A DNA stretch of 64,000 nt from Anaeramoeba flamelloides (Eukaryota; Metamonada; Anaeramoebidae). The stretch covers positions 8,494,001-8,558,000 of the forward strand of contig JANTQA010000057.1 in assembly GCA_027625915.1 (NCBI GenBank), given 5' to 3'. A program made the position numbers and the translations under genes. Positions within the stretch are counted from its first letter, which is position 1. The number at the start of each line of letters is the position of its first letter. The notes below the pieces were generated by a model. It saw nothing but the letters and a program-made list of their open reading frames with translations. It made no database searches and was not told where the DNA came from. Shown here one piece after another: positions 1-10,679 of the stretch.

Positions 1-93
1 AGTAGGAAAGTGTCGCAAAGTGTTCTAGAGTACATGTTATTCCAGAAATCAAAAGGTTGGGAAGGATCAGAGATTTTATTTATATTCTTTTAA
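1..93 (+). CDS. possible clipped 3' end of a gene (unrecognised)
   Basis: The first ~75 bases have a more balanced composition than the flanking DNA and read openly in frame 1 to a TAA at 91-93, giving about 30 residues containing SRKVSQSVLEYMLFQKSKGW. This could be the last coding piece of a gene that begins outside the window. I recognise no family. The last few residues (ILFIFF) look like read-through into AT-rich DNA, so the true end may be an intron boundary instead. It may equally be chance. Confidence 0.25.
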   Translation, partial: SRKVSQSVLEYMLFQKSKGWEGSEILFIFF

Positions 94-2080
94 ATTCTCG
101 AAAAGCAAATGGATTTTTTTTAATTTTTGTTTTTGTTTTGAAAATCTCTTGATTTTCTATTCAGAGCAAAAATTAGAAAAAAAAACTTGATTCAAATAAG
201 AGGAATTCAAAGAATCTCCCTTATTTTTATGAATTAAACTCTTTTTCAATCAACTAGTGGTGGTTTTATTGGATAAATAGAATAAATTATCAGAGTTTAA
301 TCCAGTATTCTTCTACAATATGTTCATAATTTGTAGATCAGATCATTTTTTCTAATTTAGCATTTTTTTTTTTTTTTTCTTTTTGATTTTTGCTTTTTTT
401 TTCTGTTTTCTTTCTTCTTCCTTTTTTTGAGTAAGCTAATTCAAAACAAAAATGTTTAAAGCTCCAAATTAACACACAGAAAAATCAAGAAATTGAGACA
501 ATATAATTTCTATTAAAATGAATAAAATTATCATTAAAAAAATCTTATTGTCAACAATTTTAATTTGCCAAGAGAAATTGGGATTTTTTACATGACATAG
601 TTCAAAGAAAGGTGACTAATATTTTTCGAAACATTTAATTTTTTTAAAAAAAGCAATAGTTTATTCAGGTATTTCTTTTATGAATATCAACTCTAATCTG
701 AATTTTTTTATTTCTCATTATTAACAAGCAATCGTAGTTGATTGGTTCTTAAAAAAAAAAAATGAATTTTTCATTTTTTATCTGTCCTTTTTGAGTGAAA
801 TGGAGTTTATATATATATAGATATCGAAGGAAAAATAAAAAGAAATTAGAGATTTTTTTTGTATTTTTTCTTGATCGGTTTTTTTTTTAATTATTTTGAT
901 TTCCATTTTTTACAACAATACCAAACTTGGCTAGATGGAAGTTTACTTTACTTAAACTGTTAAATCCTATTAAACTTTCTTTCAACCCATTCAAAGTAAA
1001 ATACATGTTAAAATTGAATTCCGTTTTTAACCCCAAAACAAACTATAGCGAGTGAAACAACCATCTTGAACAACTTTGTCCTTCTAGTACTAATTTTTAA
1101 AAAAATTAAAAAAATTCCTTTTTGTAAAGGATCCTCGATCTTTGTACAATACTCTTATTTTCCAATTAAAAAATGAAAATTTTTAGTTCTCACTTCGTAA
1201 TATTTTTCTAGTTTATAAGTTGAAGAATATCCAAAGATCTTTACAAGCATCGTTTAGAAATGAGATTTTTAGACAATAAATTAAACTTCATTAGTTAACC
1301 CTAAGACAAAATTTTGACTCTGCTATTTTGATTGTAACGGTAATAATTAATATTCATTTTGGAACTTGAAATAAAAATTTTCATTTATTAATTGGAAAAT
1401 AACAGTATTAGAAGATTTGGGAATCATGAAATAACATTGATTATTTCAATTGAAATGAGTTTCAATAAAGTTTAATTCAAATTAAAAGTTCATTCAAAGT
1501 TAACTCGTGTGCACAAGGTTTGAAATTTCTGAAATTGGTATTTAAATAAATTATAAAAAAACACATCCCGCTATCCTTTTTCTTTTTTAAACACTCAAGT
1601 ATTTGTTTGGTTAAAGAAATGATTTTAGTGATTCAATTTCTTAGAAACTCTGGCACTCAAAATTGTTAAAAAATGTACCTACCTCCTTAACATTCTTTTA
1701 AGTAAATAAATATGCTGTTGGCAATAAAAGTAATCTGTCAGTGATCATAAAATACAGACAGTCCTAGGCAAGATCCCTTGGTTCAGCATTCTTTTAAATC
1801 AACAAATATGTTGTTGGTCATAAAACTAAACGTCAGTGACCATGAAATTTGGATAGTCCTTCTGCCAAAAAAAAAAAAAAAAAAAAAAAATCAAAAGTAA
1901 AGAATTAAAAAATAAGGAAAAAAATTTCATCAAGAAAAAAGGTTTGCAATTTAAGATTTTGTTTTTTAGAATTTTATTTTAATTATACCATTATTTTGAT
2001 TTGTTAGATAAAAATAAAAAGCAAAAAAAAAAGATCCATTTTTATTTTTAAATTAGACACCCTCTAAAATAAAATTCTGT
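94..2080. other. AT-rich intergenic stretch without a gene
   Basis: No convincing reading frame on either strand. The stretch consists of poly-T and poly-A runs, scattered AT repeats and one imperfect tandem duplication listed separately at 1691-1865. A segment at about 295-360 resembles 26525-26600 (both contain a CCAGTATTCTT block followed by GATCAGA and TTTTTTCTAATTT), which suggests a further dispersed repeat that I could not delimit. Confidence 0.6.
1691..1865. repeat. imperfect two-unit tandem repeat, period about 96 bp
   Basis: The block starting CATTCTTTTAA at 1691 recurs at 1787. Each unit continues with AATAAATATG-type sequence, TGTTGG, CATAAAA, GTCAGTGA-CAT and ends AGTCCT. About 75 bp is shared at roughly 80 percent identity. 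The first unit alone has a GGCAAGATCCCTTGG extension. No function is evident. Confidence 0.6.
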
Positions 2081-2789
2081 TTAAAGGATTGTGACTTCAA
2101 CGTCAACTCCTGTTTCAACACTTAATCGAGCCTTTAGGAATGTGAATAAAAAGTTTTTCGAAAAGAAAAGAATTATGAAAAAAAAGAATAAAAAAAAAAA
2201 TAAAAAATAAAAAACAAAAAAGCAAAAAAACGAATTTTTTAGTATTAGCCTTGTGAAAAAAGTGAACAAAAAGGAAAGAGAAAAATGAAAAATGGTTATT
2301 CCAAAGACTTACAATTCTTTTTACAACAGTTGATTGGCAATAAAGATCGATTATTCTTTTGTAAATTCTCATTTCAAATCTATCCCAGGTTTTTGTACCT
2401 AATTAATTAACAAAACATTCAAGAAAAAAAAAAGAAAAAAACAAATAAACAAAGAAAAAAAGCAAAAAAAAAAAGAAAAAGAAAAGTAACGAATAAAAAA
2501 AACACGAGGCTTTTAGTTTTTTTGTTTTTTGTCGAAGCCAATGAAAAGGATAAAAATTTTTAAAATGTAACAAACCTTCTCCACAAGGTGATTTTCTTGT
2601 TGTGATACATAATCTTTTTGTTGGTAATCGGATTGGTCCTTTAACTTTCAAGTCATGTTCTTTAGCAGCGTCAATGAAATTTTTTGAGACCTTTTCTACA
2701 GGGAGAACGTTAGTTCCACTTAACGTAATTCGGATGTGTTTAACCTTTTCTTGTTCGGTCTGTTGTGGCTTTTTGATTATTTGACTCAT
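2081..2789 (-). CDS. RPS20: 40S ribosomal protein uS10 (S20e), three exons
   Basis: Small-subunit ribosomal protein of the 40S head, the eukaryotic homologue of bacterial S10. Exons on the minus strand are 2789-2576, 2398-2313 and 2131-2081, joined by introns of 177 nt (GTTTGT...AG) and 181 nt (GTAAGT...AG). The joined frame is 351 nt, 116 residues, against 119 in human. Exon 1 carries [25 protein letters not shown] and [10 protein letters not shown]. Exon 2 supplies [18 protein letters not shown], completing the split Gly codon. Exon 3 supplies [15 protein letters not shown], the usual C-terminal strand. The start at 2789 is an ATG 21 residues before the conserved HIRITL strand, matching family length. 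Splice phases agree exactly with the family alignment, so the intron calls are firm. Nothing suggests decay. Confidence 0.96.
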
Positions 2790-3837
2790 TTGGTAAAGTA
2801 AGTTATATTAAAGGTGAAGAATAAAAAAAAAAATGATTTCCAGCCAATTTCAACACAAAAATAAGAGCACAAAAATTGACTTCACTTTTTTTACTTGAGA
2901 ATACTTTTTGTTTTTTAAAAATTGTTACAAATTTTGAAAGGAACCACAAGATCAAAATTCAATAACTTTCAATTTTGAAGTTTTTAAAAAGCCCAACTTT
3001 TAAAAACATGTAATTTCAACAACTTTACACTTTTTGGTTTTTGTAAATAGAGTTTCAGGTGATTGAACGATAACAAACATTTTTCTTTTAAATAACTTTC
3101 TAAAATTTTATGGAAATTTCAAAATTTTATCATTTGTTAATTAATTATTTTTTAACCTTTTTTGGCTTTTAAAAGTTTTGTTTTTAGGTCTTTGAAATTT
3201 GAAAAAATATGAAAGAATTTCAGAAACTGAAATTTTGCAGACTGTTGATCTGAAAGTTTGAAAAAGTATTATAAATATTTACTGATATTTGAATTATAAA
3301 TGGTTAATATTTTTACTTGATTTTCTATATTTTTCTTGTGCAAATAGAGAGTCCTAAGAAGTAGATTGGAATATAAAAACTTTATTTGAAAAAGGAAATT
3401 GAAAACGAAGTGACAAGTAATCCCATTTGTAATTCAAATACCAGTATATGGATTATCCTTTCTTGTCATGAAATAATCATCTGGTTTGTGGTTGCAAGAG
3501 AAGAAGTAGATTGGAAAGAATTCTTTGGTCAAAAATAGGTCAATAATATGAGTTTTAGTAATTTGTTTCTAATAAAAATTCAAATGATAAATTCTTTTTT
3601 TCCATTTTTTAATCTAACTTCCTTTTGTGCTGTTATCTCCGAGAGTAGATAACTGGTATTAATAAAAGAAGTCAAACAAATAAAATAAGAAATCTCAAAC
3701 ATCACATTAAACTTTTGTTGGTTTTTGAACATAAACTTTGGGTAAAATATTTACGATACTTTTATTTTTTTCTTTTGCAAATAGAGCCACAAATTTCAAT
3801 CAAGTTTCTACGAACAAATCAAACGAGATATATTCCA
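2790..3837. other. intergenic stretch with one small DNA element
   Basis: Between uS10 and the HSP90 relic. It holds the small TA-target element at 3282-3444. A part-copy of that element may lie at about 3645-3795 (ACTGGTATTAATAA and CTTTTGCAAATAGAG blocks). The remainder is AT-rich filler with no supported gene. Confidence 0.5.
3282..3444. mobile_element. 163-bp palindromic MITE, TA target (family T163)
   Basis: Non-autonomous DNA element with imperfect terminal inverted repeats: left CTGATATTTGAATTATAAAT, right ATTTGTAATTCAAATACCAG. It is flanked by TA at 3280-3281 and 3445-3446. The interior is itself loosely palindromic, with TATATTTTTCTT on one side and GAAAAAGGAAATTGAAAA on the other. 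Related copies lie at 39831-40009, 13233-13394 and 51322-51484. TA duplication and CTGG...CCAG ends fit the Tc1/mariner group, but no transposase is present to confirm it. Confidence 0.7.
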
Positions 3838-5325
3838 AAAGATACGAATTTCAAGATGAGATCACTCAAATATAAGCTTGATCATCAACACTTTTTATTC
3901 TCATAAAGATACTGCCGTCAGAGAACTTATTAGTAATACCTATGATGTTTTAGATAAAATTAGATATCAAGGACTCAAAGACAAAACAAAACTTGTAAAA
4001 GAACCAGAACTTTTTGTTAAAATTACCCAAGACAGTGAAAACAAAACACTTACTCTTCACGATTCTGTAAATTTTTTACTTTTTTTTCTTTTTTCTTTTT
4101 TTTTGTATTTTTTTTGATGAAAAACATTTTCAATTTACACTTTTTCTTTATCAACAAATCCAAATATTTTGTTCAAAATTCAATTTTAATCTCTCAGTAG
4201 GGTATTGGTATGACCAAATTGATTTAGTCAATAGTTTAGGTAAAATTCCATGAAATGGTACCAAGTCTTTTATGGAAATGATCCAATCACGAGCTGATAT
4301 TTCTATGATTGGCCAATTTGGTGTTGGTTTTTCCACTGTTTATTTAATTGCCATCAAAGTTACTGTTGTCACCAAACACAATGGTGACTAATAGTAAATA
4401 TTTTCCCTTCTTTACTTTTTCACATCCTTTGTTTTTAACAAAAAACAAAAAAAAAATAACTGACTTTTTTTTGTTCTCCTCTCATAAAAAAACAAACAAT
4501 AAAAAAAAAAAAAAGATATATATGGGGATCTAAAGCATGTGAAACGTTTACCATTACTAAAAACACCACTGGATAACAACTTGGAAGAGGGACCATAATC
4601 GTTCTCCACTAAAAGAAGATCAACTCGATTTCCTTGAAGAAAAATAAATCAAGAAAGTTGTCAAGAAGCATTCAGTATTTATTGCATACCTAATTTCCTT
4701 CTGGATAGAAAAAGAAGTTGAAGAAGAAATTTATGATGACGAAGAAGAAAAAAAAGAAGAAAAAACAGACGAAAATGGTGAAGAAAGTAAAATCAAAAAA
4801 ATCATAGACAAAGAAGAGCAAAAAATCGAAGAAATTGACGAACAAGAAGAAACCAAAGAAAAAAAAATCAAAAAGGACCAAGCAAATAGTTCATGAATAT
4901 GAACAAAGGATCAAACAAAAACCAATCTAGCTTAGAAACCCAAAGTACGCTACCAACTAAGAATAATAACAATTCTATAAGGCCACCAGTAACGAATGGG
5001 AAGAACACCTTGCTGTCCAACGTTTCAGTATTGAAGGAAAACTTAATTTCCGTGCCATCCTATTTGTACCAAAGAGAGCCCATTCGATTTGTTTGAGCCA
5101 AACAAAAAATCGAAAGGTATCAAGCTTTATATCAGAAGAGTTTTCATCACTGAAGAATCAAAGGAATTACTCCCAGAATAGTTGAACTTTGTTAAGGGTA
5201 TTGTTGATTCCGAAGATCTCCCATTGAACATCACTCGTGAAACACTTCAAAAGAACAGAGTAATGAAAATGATAAAAAAATCCTTGATTAAAAAATCACT
5301 TGAAATGTTTGATGAAATTTCATAG
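3838..5325 (+). pseudogene. HSP90: HSP90 pseudogene, N-terminal and middle domains only
   Basis: Decayed copy of cytosolic HSP90, an ATP-dependent chaperone. Clear blocks in order: EFQDEITQI, then AVRELISNTYDVLDKIRYQG (ATP-binding helix), [35 protein letters not shown], the charged linker, [36 protein letters not shown], and [20 protein letters not shown], ending at SLEMFDEIS. The C-terminal dimerisation domain (about 300 residues) is missing. At least eight stops and three frame changes break it; for example TGA at 4251 and TAG for the Trp of the PIW motif. Intron positions remain: 4067-4200 (GTAAAT...TAG) restores the DSGIGMT motif exactly, and a second begins at about 4394. It is therefore a decayed duplicate of an intron-bearing gene, not a processed retrocopy. 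Confidence 0.93.
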
Positions 5326-5351
5326 AGATATTTTTTTAATAACTCAAGAAT

Positions 5352-5687
5352 GTGATTATTATACTTTGTTTAGTTAATGTTTGTTGTAAAATAATTTACA
5401 TTTTTATATTTATTTCTCTTATACTGATAAATTCAAATATATTTAATAAAATTTCTAGTTCAATTTCCCTTTTTGTAAATCTCTCATCTCAACTTTTAAA
5501 AAAACTCATAGAGAAAGAAAATTTTGAATCACAATCAATTTTAAAAAGTTATTTAATATTTAAAAGAATAAAATATTTATTACATAGCTTGTGTAAAAAA
5601 AATCGAAAAATGAAAAATGAAGACAAAATTTTCAAATATTTATTTGAATTTATCAATATAACCTTTCAAAATTTGAAAATACGTTGA
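5352..5687 (+). CDS. AT-rich open frame of unknown origin, possibly a gene relic
   Basis: An open frame of about 110 codons directly after the HSP90 relic, rich in Ile, Leu, Lys and Asn, with segments LLKKLIEKENFESQS and RKMKNEDKIFKYLFEFI. The initiating codon at 5352 is an ATG. The last 110 nt recur at about 45025-45130 at roughly 80 percent identity, with the protein reading conserved (KMENEDKIFKNLFEFIS). That indicates a fragment of a multi-copy, once-coding sequence. No family is recognised. It may be a broken exon instead of an active gene. Confidence 0.3.
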   Translation: MIIILCLVNVCCKIIYIFIFISLILINSNIFNKISSSISLFVNLSSQLLKKLIEKENFESQSILKSYLIFKRIKYLLHSLCKKNRKMKNEDKIFKYLFEFINITFQNLKIR

Positions 5688-5817
5688 AAGAAAAAAATGT
5701 CAATAATTACAGTACTAATCAAAGAGATATATATTTAATTGTGAATTTTTAAGAATGGATTTTAACATATTAAAAAAATATAGTTTTTACTAACAAAAAC
5801 TTTTGATAACTTTTTTG

Positions 5818-6358
5818 AACTAAACCCCAATTCAAAATTTTTAACACACCAAAATTCGATTTGTGAAAAAAAAAACTTATTTAATCAATTCAAGAAGATT
5901 TACCAAATTAGACTCATTTACTAATTGAAATTTTAACACTTGTTTATATTTTACAATACTCACCAAATAATAAATAAATAAATATCAATACAAATAAATC
6001 AAGGGTGTGTTAAAAATTTTGGATAGTTAAAAACAAAAAAAAATGAATTAGTAAATTTGTTGAAATTCTATTTGGATTATTGATCGATCAAAGGTTAGAA
6101 ACTACCAACTAATTTTATTTGAGTTCTTCTATTGGGAACAACCCAACTTTAACCTAATATCAATTGTTAAAAAAAAAAATTGATCCAACGAAACAAATTA
6201 CGTAATTCAAACAATGAAATGAAAACAAAAACTAAAAGATGAAAAAATGATTTTCATATTTTACAAGAATCAAAAATTATCTCCAATTTCAATGAAATTT
6301 TATTATTATGATTGTTTGGAACTTTTTAGCTATGTGGAAAATTTTGAATTTTAGTTTA
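5818..6358 (+). mobile_element. 541-bp MITE, TAAACT family subfamily A, copy 1
   Basis: Terminal inverted repeats: left ACTAAACCCCAATTCAAAAT, right end reading TTTTGAATTTTAGTTTA (reverse complement TAAACTAAAATTCAAAA). An inner pair, TTTTTAACACACC at the left end and GGGTGTGTTAAAAA near 6005, adds a second foldback. The central core carries ATTGATCGATCAAAGG and a conserved AAACAAATTACGTAA block. There is no coding capacity. It is close to 90 percent identical to 50159-50695, with older copies at 33725-34163 and 52031-52568. I could not define the target duplication. Confidence 0.8.
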
Positions 6359-7478
6359 TATTTATTTGTATTTTTTTTTTTTTTTTTTGATGGGTGCTAT
6401 TGGAGTTTATTAAACACAGTTTTGATGAAAATTTAAAACTCTTTTGAGAGAAATTTCAATTATAATCTTAAATAAAGAATATACTTGAAAAACTTAAAAC
6501 CGAAAAGTTATTAATTTACTGTGTGCTATTTTTTATTAACTGAATGATCTGAACACTTCTGTTTTTTTTGGGTACATTTGTAACAATTGGCACCACCCAC
6601 CAAGATTAAACTATTTTTTATTAATAAAATTTCAACTTTAAATTAATAAAATAATTCTATATTGGCTTTATGTAACATCATTTATTTACAAGTTAATCAA
6701 AGAGACAGGTTATAAACTTTATTATTTTTATTTAGTATTTATTTTCGATTTAAAAAATTAAAAATCTTGTTGAAAATTTTCAATAGTTTGTTGATCATTA
6801 GATAATGATAATGGAAGGGCCAATATCTGAATTTGAAAATAAATTAGTAATGATAAATAAAATTATTCTTATATTTTGAATGAATCCAGATACAGATAAA
6901 ACAATAAAATCAAATAATTTAAAAATAATTGAAGAAATTGATTATTTTCTTTGTAAACATTTTCTCAAAAAAAGAGAGATTTTTTTAAAGATCTAAAATT
7001 TGTAGAAAAATAACAAATGTAATAACAAAAAATTTTTTTCAATTATTTTCCTACTTTTTTAAATTTAAAGATAATCATAAATAGTGGTATTCTAGTATTG
7101 AAAAATTAAAAATTCAGAATTTATATAATCAATATTTCTATTTTTTTCCAAGTTTTACACAATAATTATTATGATTTAAACAACCTAGAGATTTATTATT
7201 TTCATTTTCTTTGTATAAAAACCCTTCTATTTTGTTTTCTTTTCGATTTATGAATATAAGATAAAAAATAATCTGTGTAACTAATTTTTAATTATTTAAA
7301 TAAAAATAAATTGTTTCTCTAATAATTTTACGATTCTAAACAAAAATAAAGAATTTTTTTTAATTTGAAAAGTCTAAAGGATTGAAAATTACCCCTTAAA
7401 TTTGTCAAGAAATATACCTTTTTTAAATAACTTGTTGAAATTTCTAAAAATAAAAGGATAATTTTTAATCTATTGTAG
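6359..7478. other. AT-rich stretch with a coding-like relic
   Basis: Between two repeat elements. From about 6801 to 7000 one frame reads MIMEGPISEFENKLVMINK, a stop, then MNPDTDKTIKSNNLKIIEE and IDYFLCKHFLKKREIFLKI. This looks more protein-like than its surroundings, but it is broken and matches no family I know. The rest is AT filler. Confidence 0.35.
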
Positions 7479-7960
7479 TCAAAAAAAAACGTGCAAAAAA
7501 ATTTAATGCGTGTTTCAAAATAAAAAGCGCGTTTTTTTGTTATAGTTGACCTATACATTAATCAATCAAAGAAACCAATAATAAACCCTAAAAAAATATG
7601 GTACTGGTTTCTTAAAGTTCTATTATTTAAAAATAAATTCTAAAAATGAAGGATCAAATTGGAAAATTTATCTTAAAAAATAGAGCAAATTTTTCAGACA
7701 ATTTTAATCATCAAAAAAACAAAAAAATTCAAAAAGAACTGAGTGAACAATGAAAAATTATCAACTATTTGCATGAATAATTTAAATTCTAACAAAAATA
7801 ACCAGACCTTTACTTTCAAAATTGATTTGTACTTAGGTATACTATTTAGTAGTAGATTGGACGTTGCCTTGGAGTAAGAATAAAAAAAAGCACGGATAAT
7901 ATTTTGAAACACGGATTATAGTCGTTGTGCACGCATTATTTTGATCACTGTATAAAAACT
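7479..7960. mobile_element. foldback element, about 450-480 bp
   Basis: The left arm near 7490 (CGTGCAAA...GCGTGTTTCAAAAT) is the imperfect reverse complement of the right arm near 7890-7940 (ATTTTGAAACACGGAT...GTGCACG). The left half, reversed, also aligns with 39500-39740 in the E2 intron, sharing TTTGATCCTTCATTTTTAG, AACTTTAAGAAACCA, TACCATAT and TTAATGTATAGG blocks. It is a non-autonomous inverted-repeat element of unassigned superfamily. The boundaries are approximate. Confidence 0.5.
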
Positions 7961-8270
7961 AACATATGTTAAATTTTACTAAAAAGAGGATTTTAAGAGA
8001 CATTAGAACCATGGGTTACTAATACCATTTACACTCAATAGCAACATACTATAATATTAGACTTCAATTTAATCACACGAAACCCTTAAGCGGAAAAATA
8101 AAATAGTTTTTAATTTAACGGTTAGTATAATCTGTCTTATTTCAGAAAAGAAAACACAATTTCGGAACTGCCATTCTAAAACTCAAAACAAATCGAAATA
8201 TATTTGGATCAAAGGATGTAAAAATAAATTATTTTTTCATAATTCTTTTCAAAAAACAAAAACTTTCAAA
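7961..8270. other. RFC2 upstream region
   Basis: About 310 bp between the foldback element and the RFC2 start. The segment at 8008-8060 (TTAC-AATACCATTTACACTCAATA and ACATACT) resembles the ends of the element at 56566-57248, so part of it is probably repeat-derived. No clear TATA box is visible. Confidence 0.35.
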
Positions 8271-9236
8271 ATGAAAAAACAAAAAAAAAACTTGCCATTT
8301 GTTGAAAAATATCGACCAAGAACTTTGGATAAAGTTGTTGGAAACACACAAACAATTCAAAGGCTGGAAGTCATTTCAAAGGAGGGGAATTGTCCAAATT
8401 TAATTCTTTCTGGACCACCAGGAACTGGCAAAACAACATCGATAATGTGCCTTGCACGTGCGCTTTTAGGTGAAAGAGTTAAGGACTGTGTCTTGGAATT
8501 GAATGCGTCCGACAAAAGGGGGATCGATGTTGTAAGGAACACGATCAAAATGTTTTCGAAAAAGAAAGTCACCTTGCCAAAAGGAAGGCACAAGATCATT
8601 ATTCTTGACGAAGCAGATTCGATGACCTCAGCCGCACAGCAAGCGCTGAGAAGAATTATGGAGATTTACTCTTCCACGACAAGGTTTGCGTTAGCATGTA
8701 ACTTTTCGAACAAGATCATTGAACCGATCCAGTCACGTTGTGCGGTCCTCAAGTTTTCGAGGTTGTCAAACGACGAGATGGCATTTCGCCTCCAACAAAT
8801 TTCCAACTATGAAAAAATTACAGTCACGGAAAAGGGGTATGAGGCGTTACTCTTTACAGCCGATGGCGATATGAGACAAGCAATTAATAACCTCCAGGCT
8901 ACCTTTGTTGGCTTTGTATTGGTCGACGACAAGAACGTTTTAAAGGCTTGTGACCAGCCTCACCCCGAAACTTTAAAAAAAATGATCGCCTTCTGTGTGA
9001 GGGGCGACGTGCACTCGGCCCTCGAGCTTATTGTTGGAATTTACAATGAAGGGTTTTCCTCTTCCGATATCGTATCTGCTTTATTTAAAGTCGTAAAGGC
9101 AAGCAGATTAGAAGAAACTTTGCTATTAGAGTTCTTAAAGATCATTGGATTAACGCATATGAGAATCACAACAGGCATTTCATCCCTGATACAATTAACA
9201 GGAATGGTTGCTCAATTGTGTTCAGTCAAAAAGTAA
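8271..9236 (+). CDS. RFC2: replication factor C subunit 2 (RFC2; yeast Rfc4 type)
   Basis: Small subunit of the RFC clamp loader, an AAA+ ATPase complex that opens PCNA and loads it on primer-template junctions in the nucleus. Intact single-exon frame of 321 residues, close to the yeast protein. Seen in order: RFC box II VEKYRPRTLDKVVGN, Walker A GPPGTGKTT at residues 48-56, Walker B ILDEAD at 111-116, the SRC arginine-finger motif at 155-157, and sensor-2 GDMRQAINNLQ. RGIDVVRNTIKMF, KVTLPKGRHKIIILDEADSM and EIYSSTTRFALACN point to RFC2 over the other small subunits. The NAS-DKRGID segment lacks one Asn of the usual NASNDRGID. The start is the ATG at 8271, eight residues before the conserved PFVEKYRP. 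Its codons are noticeably less AT-rich than the surroundings. No disruption is seen. Confidence 0.96.
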   Translation: MKKQKKNLPFVEKYRPRTLDKVVGNTQTIQRLEVISKEGNCPNLILSGPPGTGKTTSIMCLARALLGERVKDCVLELNASDKRGIDVVRNTIKMFSKKKVTLPKGRHKIIILDEADSMTSAAQQALRRIMEIYSSTTRFALACNFSNKIIEPIQSRCAVLKFSRLSNDEMAFRLQQISNYEKITVTEKGYEALLFTADGDMRQAINNLQATFVGFVLVDDKNVLKACDQPHPETLKKMIAFCVRGDVHSALELIVGIYNEGFSSSDIVSALFKVVKASRLEETLLLEFLKIIGLTHMRITTGISSLIQLTGMVAQLCSVKK

Positions 9237-9699
9237 GAACAAGAATTGAATGAACAATAGAAATACAAACTTTTATCTTCAATTATAAATTCTTCATTAA
9301 TAATAAGTGAATAAAAAAATTTTTTTCTATTATTTGAATTCCTTATTTTAATAAAAGAAAATTTCATTAAAAAAAAAATTAAAATAAACAGTGAGCTAAA
9401 TTTTGAAATATTTAATTATTTCAAAGTTGCTGCTGGCATTTCATTTTTTTTCTTTAATTTTTTTTTCTTTTTCTTTTTATTATTAAGGGTTTGTTTTACA
9501 GATTATCATCTTGAAAAATTTTTTTCAAAAAATAATTAAACAATTGGCTATTTTTTCTCTTTTTAATAACTTGACTTCTCAAAAACATAATTGCTAATTA
9601 GAGATCTTTGATCAAAAACTTGTTTTTAAAGATTGCTTCTCATTTAAGTTGGAAAATCCAATTTTCAGGTTCTATTAAGATTTTTTTTCAAATTTAATA

Positions 9700-9894
9700 C
9701 AGCCAGTTTTAAATTTAAGTCACAAACTTTAAACGAAATTTAAGGCACAAAAAAATCTTAAATTAAGGCAAAGTTATTTGGAATTTTTTTTTTTACAAAT
9801 TATTTTACTAGATACTGAATTTTGTGCCTTAATTTGAGATTTTTTTTGTGCCTTAAATTTCCTAGCATTTTGTCATTAAATGTGGAACTAACTG
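9700..9894. mobile_element. 195-bp MITE with TA duplication (family T195), copy 1
   Basis: Imperfect long inverted repeat. The left half has GAAATTTAAGGCACAAAAAA and the right half TTTTTTGTGCCTTAAATTTC. Outer ends are CAGCCAGTTTTAAAT and GTGGAACTAACTG, with TA at 9698-9699 and 9895-9896. The whole element can fold into one hairpin. Copies at 11181-11372 and 57249-57444. The ends and TA target resemble Tc1/mariner/pogo elements (inference). Confidence 0.8.
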
Positions 9895-10038
9895 TAGTAA
9901 AAAATTTGAATAATTATTTCTTAACAGTTAAGAGATCATTTTATTATATTTTAACAGCATTTTAAATTAAATAATTATCTTTCAAAGAGAGAATCAATTA
10001 TTTTGAAAATAAAAGAATTAATTATTGATTATAAATTG

Positions 10039-10040
<2 letters not shown>

Positions 10041-10070
<30 letters not shown>
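10041..10070. repeat. (AT)n microsatellite
   Basis: About 14 uninterrupted AT units. Confidence 0.9.
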
Positions 10071-10073
<3 letters not shown>

Positions 10074-10679
10074 ATTTTTCCATTGGCTCATTTCAAAATG
10101 GGTTAAAACAGTAATTATTTAATTAGAATATTAATTATTTATAAAAGAAAATTCTTGAAAACCAATCATATTGTATTTTTTATTTTATAACTTAATTTTT
10201 TCAAACATATTTCATCTGATCTTTTATTATAAGAAATTATTTTATAATTTTGAAAATTGAATTCTTAGAAGTAAAATTTAACGCAATTGATTGAATTTTA
10301 AGATAAATTTCTTAGATTTTTTCATTCTTAGAATGAAAATTATTGTTAAAAAAATTAAGATTATTTTCAAGAAAGAAAAATGGGGCAAATTGAAGACCAT
10401 TCTTTTATCCCCCCCCCCCATTACAACTTTTAAGAACTGTAATTATTGAAAGGTGTTTTTTTTTTTTTTTTTTGATTAACATTTGTAAATTAGAGTGATT
10501 GTGATGTTTATACCAGTTTTTAATAGTATGATAACTCGATTTTATTAAAAATGATTTGAAATATCAATATTTAATAATTATTTTAGAAGTTATATTCTTT
10601 TAAAATAAAATTAAAAAACACTAAGTTTTGTTTTTTTAAACCACAAAATTGAAAAAAATAATTAATCCGTTAATTTGAT

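Larger units (their letters stand above)
9490..10170 (+). repeat. long dispersed repeat, copy 1 (approximate bounds)
   Basis: Shares scattered blocks with 10680-12005 and 42840-43590: a GATC-AT start, TTTTTAATAACTT, AGATCTTTGATCAAAAA, TTTAAGTTG-AAAATCCA, and a later TTAACAGTTAAGAG. The 195-bp element at 9700-9894 interrupts it. There are no open frames. Which kind of transposon it represents is unknown. Confidence 0.45.

Noticed and set aside
3838-5325. Stop-codon reassignment as an explanation for stops in the HSP90-like reading
   Set aside because: Stops replace different residues (Glu, Leu, Lys, Trp, Tyr), all three stop codons occur, frames shift, and intact genes in the window use TAA normally.
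5818-6358. Interpretation of the TAAACT elements as LTRs or retroelement remnants
   Set aside because: Ends are inverted, copies have a uniform length near 540 bp, and there is no coding sequence, primer site or polypurine tract; DNA-type MITEs fit better.
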